Made by a program: the position numbers and the translations under genes. 34,618 nucleotides of DNA, from positions 1 to 34,618 of the forward strand of contig JAJZDX010000039.1 of the NCBI GenBank assembly GCA_021805865.1, in the 5' to 3' direction. Position 1 is the first letter of the stretch; each line of letters starts with the position of its first letter. This document shows positions 32,270 through 34,618 of the stretch, piece after piece. This stretch comes from Pseudomonadota bacterium (GTDB taxonomy: Bacteria; Pseudomonadota; Gammaproteobacteria; Steroidobacterales; Steroidobacteraceae). Under the pieces are notes generated by a model. It saw only the letters and a program-made list of their open reading frames with translations. It did no database searches and had not been told where the DNA came from.

Positions 32270-32361
32270 AAGATGCACGAACTTCAGGCCCAGCGTTACG
32301 CACCACATTCAACCGCGTAACCTACGCCGCAGAAGCATGTCTGAATAACCAGACATGTCTG

Positions 32362-32652
32362 TTACGGGTCGCTGTGCTCGACCTCGGCGAGCGCATCCCG
32401 AAGTACTTCTTCCGCAACGCCGCGCCGTTTGAGCGCCTCTGCCAGTTTTCGAGCGGTGTATTGATCGTACTCCGCCTCATCGCGCCGGAGACCCTCACTG
32501 ATGTAGCTCTTCAGAAGGGTCTGATAGCCCGAAAATCCTTTGGCGGGAGCAATGGTTTTCAACGATTCCACGACGTCTACAGGAATTCGCATCGTGATCG
32601 TGGTACTTGGCCGATCCTTCTTAAGACGCTTACGCAATCGTTCATTGAGCAT
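32362..32652 (-). CDS. brnA: BrnA-family antitoxin
   Basis: A 96-residue protein. A basic N-terminus and TTITMRIPVDVVESLKTIA with FSGYQTLLKSYISEGLRRDE form the ribbon-helix-helix DNA-binding part typical of BrnA/CopG antitoxins; the C-terminal helices (YTARKLAEALKRRGVAEEVL) follow. ATG 32652 overlaps the brnT stop by 11 bases, the usual toxin-first order of BrnTA. A longer frame upstream has no support. It would bind BrnT and repress the shared promoter. Confidence 0.85.
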   Translation of the reverse strand: MLNERLRKRLKKDRPSTTITMRIPVDVVESLKTIAPAKGFSGYQTLLKSYISEGLRRDEAEYDQYTARKLAEALKRRGVAEEVLRDALAEVEHSDP

Positions 32653-32938
32653 AGATGGTTTCCTCGGTGGTCGAGGCACGCCTGGCTGAGATGAGGCGAA
32701 TGGTGTCGTCATGCACCTCGATGTGCACAACGGTCAGTAATCGTCCGGTCGAGCTGAAGCCGATCGCTGCATCGCGGCGCTCGTCGTTTCGACTGGCATC
32801 CTGCAGGACAAACAGAGGATCATCGAAAACGGTTGCGGCTTCCTCGAAAGTCACACCGTGCTTCTCCAGATTTTGCGCGGCCTTCGCCGGGTCCCACACA
32901 AAGGTGGTGCCGCGGTGAACGAACGCGCCATCTACCAT
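32642..32938 (-). CDS. brnT: BrnT-family ribonuclease toxin
   Basis: A 98-residue toxin. FVWDPAKAAQNLEKHGVTFEEAATVFDDP is the BrnT signature, followed by RRDAAIGFSSTGRLLTVVHIE and the C-terminal IRLISARRASTTEE. BrnT is a RelE-like RNase that stops translation until bound by BrnA. A minus-strand promoter lies just upstream, eight bases from the ATG with no Shine-Dalgarno sequence. It lies just right of att-like repeat 2. Confidence 0.93.
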   Translation of the reverse strand: MVDGAFVHRGTTFVWDPAKAAQNLEKHGVTFEEAATVFDDPLFVLQDASRNDERRDAAIGFSSTGRLLTVVHIEVHDDTIRLISARRASTTEETIYAQ

Positions 32939-32946
32939 GAGGAGAC

Positions 32947-32975
32947 AGCCTACCAGAGCGTATTTACATTGTCAA
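32947..32975 (-). promoter_or_regulatory. brnT promoter
   Basis: On the minus strand TTGACA (32975-32970), 17 bases, then TAGGCT (32952-32947), with the ATG eight bases on. The -35 lies in a partial palindrome (CATTGTCAATATATAATG, 32967-32984), a likely BrnA operator. The transcript would be leaderless or nearly so. Confidence 0.55.
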
Positions 32976-33344
32976 TATATAATGGCTCCGGGGCTCTGGT
33001 GCAGAATTCAACCGCGCGGCTTGGGATCCACGACCGCATCTTCGGCCGCGCCGGCGGGCAGGCCCGTTGAGGATCTGGAACGTATGCATGGCGAAGCCTC
33101 ATCGTTGTACGCTGCGTGGATGCTGATTCACGTCGCTGCGTCGCTCCTGATGACGTTTGCCGGCATGGCTACAGTCACTTTCCTCGGCGGCTGAGGCTGC
33201 AATCGCAGGAAGATTCCTGCCCGGCGGAGCTCCGATATCGGCAAGTCAACTCTGAGTAAGAGGCTGGGCGAACCGCCCTAGGCTCTCGGGAGAGCATCGC
33301 CGCGATCAGGTCGGGCCATGATGTTTCCGATTCAGCGCTGCCGC
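32976..33344. other. Spacer between brnT and parD
   Basis: No convincing gene. A 36-residue hydrophobic frame at 33084-33194 (+; YAAWMLIHVAASLLMTFAGM) could be a small membrane peptide but lacks a clear ribosome site. No strong repeat was seen. Confidence 0.3.
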
Positions 33345-33373
33345 TTGATCAATGTACTAAAGTTTAGTACAAT
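33345..33373 (+). promoter_or_regulatory. parD promoter with operator
   Basis: TTGATC (33345-33350), 17 bases, TACAAT (33368-33373), with the ATG six bases further on. The perfect inverted repeat TGTACTAAA-G-TTTAGTACA (33353-33371) lies across the spacer and -10, where bound ParD would block polymerase. There is no Shine-Dalgarno sequence, so translation is probably leaderless. Confidence 0.75.
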
Positions 33374-33379
33374 ATATTT

Positions 33380-33631
33380 ATGGGTAGAGTGACATCATTC
33401 AGTCTCGGAGAGCACTTCACGCGCTTCGTCGAGATGCAAGTGAGCGATGGCCGCTACGGCAGTGCGAGCGACGTTATGCGCGCCGCCCTGCGCCTGCTCG
33501 AGGAACGGGAGGCGCGGATCGGCGCGTTGCGCGCCGCTTTGATCGAAGGCGAGCAGAGTGGACCATCGATGCCGTTCAATCTCGAGGCGTTCATCGCACG
33601 CAAGCGGAAGCAGAGACGCAGGGCTCCGTGA
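33380..33631 (+). CDS. parD: ParD-family antitoxin
   Basis: An 83-residue antitoxin. VTSFSLGEHFTRFVEMQVSD and GRYGSASDVMRAALRLLEER form the ribbon-helix-helix DNA-binding domain, and the C-terminal part (ALIEGEQSGPSMPFNLEAFI) is the ParE-binding tail. It overlaps parE by four bases, antitoxin first. Binding the TGTACTAAA operator, it would repress its own promoter. Confidence 0.93.
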   Translation: MGRVTSFSLGEHFTRFVEMQVSDGRYGSASDVMRAALRLLEEREARIGALRAALIEGEQSGPSMPFNLEAFIARKRKQRRRAP

Positions 33632-33924
33632 AGGGCGGACTCGTCCTCACGCCGCGTGCCCATGCCGACCTCGACGAGATATGGGACTACACGGTGGACC
33701 GCTGGGGACTCGATCAGGCGGAGACCTATGCTCGTCAGCTCTGGAGGGCCATTCAAGCGATAGCGGATAACCCGTCCCGCGGCCGGGAATGCGACGAAGT
33801 GCGCCCCGGCTATCGTCAGTACCCATCCGGCTCGCATGTTCTCTTCTATCGCCTCGTGGAAGGCGGCATCGACGTCGTGCGTATCCTGCACGAGCGCATG
33901 GACTACGAGCGCCATATTCCATAG
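33628..33924 (+). CDS. parE: ParE-family toxin (RelE/ParE superfamily)
   Basis: A 98-residue toxin: LTPRAHADLDEIWDYTVDRW and AETYARQLWRAIQAIADNPS, then CDEVRPGYRQYPSGSHVLFY and VRILHERMDYERHI. This is the ParE fold; such toxins inhibit gyrase. It is translationally coupled to parD. With BrnTA and HipBA it makes three toxin-antitoxin pairs within 4 kb, each probably stabilising a stacked element. Confidence 0.93.
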   Translation: MKGGLVLTPRAHADLDEIWDYTVDRWGLDQAETYARQLWRAIQAIADNPSRGRECDEVRPGYRQYPSGSHVLFYRLVEGGIDVVRILHERMDYERHIP

Positions 33925-34029
33925 GGACGGACCGAGGCGGGCTACTATCGCGGGAGGCGATGAGTGCAGCGCGAGTGTCTTTTCAGCGACAATCATCGGA
34001 GACCTGCAGTCCGCGAGTTTGCCCGCCCG

Positions 34030-34618
34030 ACGCCACCGGCGTCCGCTACGCCGTTCCGGTGGATGCACTGCGAATGCTACTTTCGGTCCATTCGGTGGAG
34101 CGGGAAATACCGACACAGGGTCCCGCGATGCGAATGGGACCTACGACATTGGACCGCTGCCGTTCAATACGGCATACCTCGCATCGCGCCGGCGATTTGG
34201 TATCACCCCGCGTGCGGTGGAGGGGAGATCTGCTATCCGTGGTTTCTCGCGGCTTGGTGCGGCGCATTCACGATCAGCTAGTCGACGACCATGGTGGGTT
34301 GTGGACCCGGGTGGCGCGATATCACAGCGCGACGCCCCACTATGTCGCGACGTACCGTCGGCAGCTCCTCGAGTACGCCCTGCGCTGGCGCGCCTGGCTG
34401 ATCGCCCATTACCCGACGGTGGTCTCCTCGCCGGGCTTTCATTCGGCCGCCGCGCCGGCCCGTGACGTCTCGCGGGAGATGCCCTCTGGCGCTTCTCATG
34501 CCGAGCGCCCGCCCTTGGCCACCCCTCGCCGAACCACTGCGCCTGTGGGATTACAGGCGCTCAGGGGCGCGGAGGCGCCGAGCAACAAAGTCTTCGCTGC
34601 CCGCGCTTCATTCGACGC
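34030..34618 (+). pseudogene. Frameshifted second copy of the lytic transglycosylase gene
   Basis: Nucleotide identity with 27500-28095 is high over most of its length (for example CGCGACGCCCCACTATGTCG), but there is a one-base loss near 34105-34130, another near 34225 and a five-base gain near 34260, so no continuous reading frame exists. The catalytic Glu region is still recognisable. The 3' part from 34503 is tail repeat copy C, and the sequence runs to the window edge. By analogy with copy B, a third tRNA-Cys repeat may follow just outside. Confidence 0.85.

Noticed and set aside
31844-32308. Minus-strand frame over the DHFR-like fragment and repeat 2
   Set aside because: It crosses the tRNA remnant and the antisense of the DHFR fragment; a short part (about 32040-32150) looks protein-like but matches nothing I know.
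1-34618. CRISPR array
   Set aside because: No evenly spaced short direct repeats were seen.

Overview
The window is about 34.6 kb of GC-rich DNA, most likely from a gammaproteobacterium. The tRNA-Cys 3' fragments and the mix of Trb-type and IncI-type genes fit that group, but no species can be named. It reads as the right-hand part of an integrative and conjugative element (ICE) or genomic island. It holds an envelope-spanning machine, then a set of tandem accessory insertions at a tRNA-Cys attachment site.

Left edge (1-2292): the last ~126 bases of a group II intron (domains V and VI) abut an IS256-family insertion sequence. The right end of that IS has cut off the 3' end of an AlbA_2-type putative DNA-binding gene.

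Machine (2539-24079, nearly all on + and tightly packed): a Trb/VirB-type type IV secretion core (VirB2, B3, B4, TrbJ/B5, TrbL/B6, TrbF/B8, TrbI/B10, TrbG/B9) runs directly into an IncI/R64-like type IVb pilus set (PilL/TcpQ, PilN secretin, PilP, PilO, PilQ ATPase, a small membrane protein, PilR, PilS pilin, a PilM-like protein, PilV tip adhesin). The VirB9 homologue carries an extra N-terminal AMIN domain of the kind usually found on pilus secretins. No VirB11 or VirB7 is seen, and no relaxase, coupling protein, integrase or prepilin peptidase lies in the window. A two-gene minus-strand cassette, a ribbon-helix-helix regulator and an entry-exclusion-like lipoprotein, sits inside the T4SS block. 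Both pilin genes are followed by strong GC hairpins, and several operon breaks carry structured leaders.

Control and surface genes (24404-28166): a small protein overlaps a stand-alone sigma region-4 protein. Then come a conserved small protein, a 575-residue outer-membrane lipoprotein, a basic small protein, and a lysozyme-like lytic transglycosylase (VirB1/PilT type) that probably serves the machine.

Accessory right end (28167-34618): an orphan caspase-like protease is inserted in the 3' part of the transglycosylase gene. A 100-bp repeat ending in the 3' half of tRNA-Cys follows, then HipBA, a truncated dihydrofolate-reductase-like gene, and a second copy of the same 100-bp repeat. After that come BrnT-BrnA, ParD-ParE and a frameshifted second copy of the transglycosylase gene running off the window. 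This looks like several related elements stacked at one tRNA-Cys site, each carrying a stabilisation or defence module.
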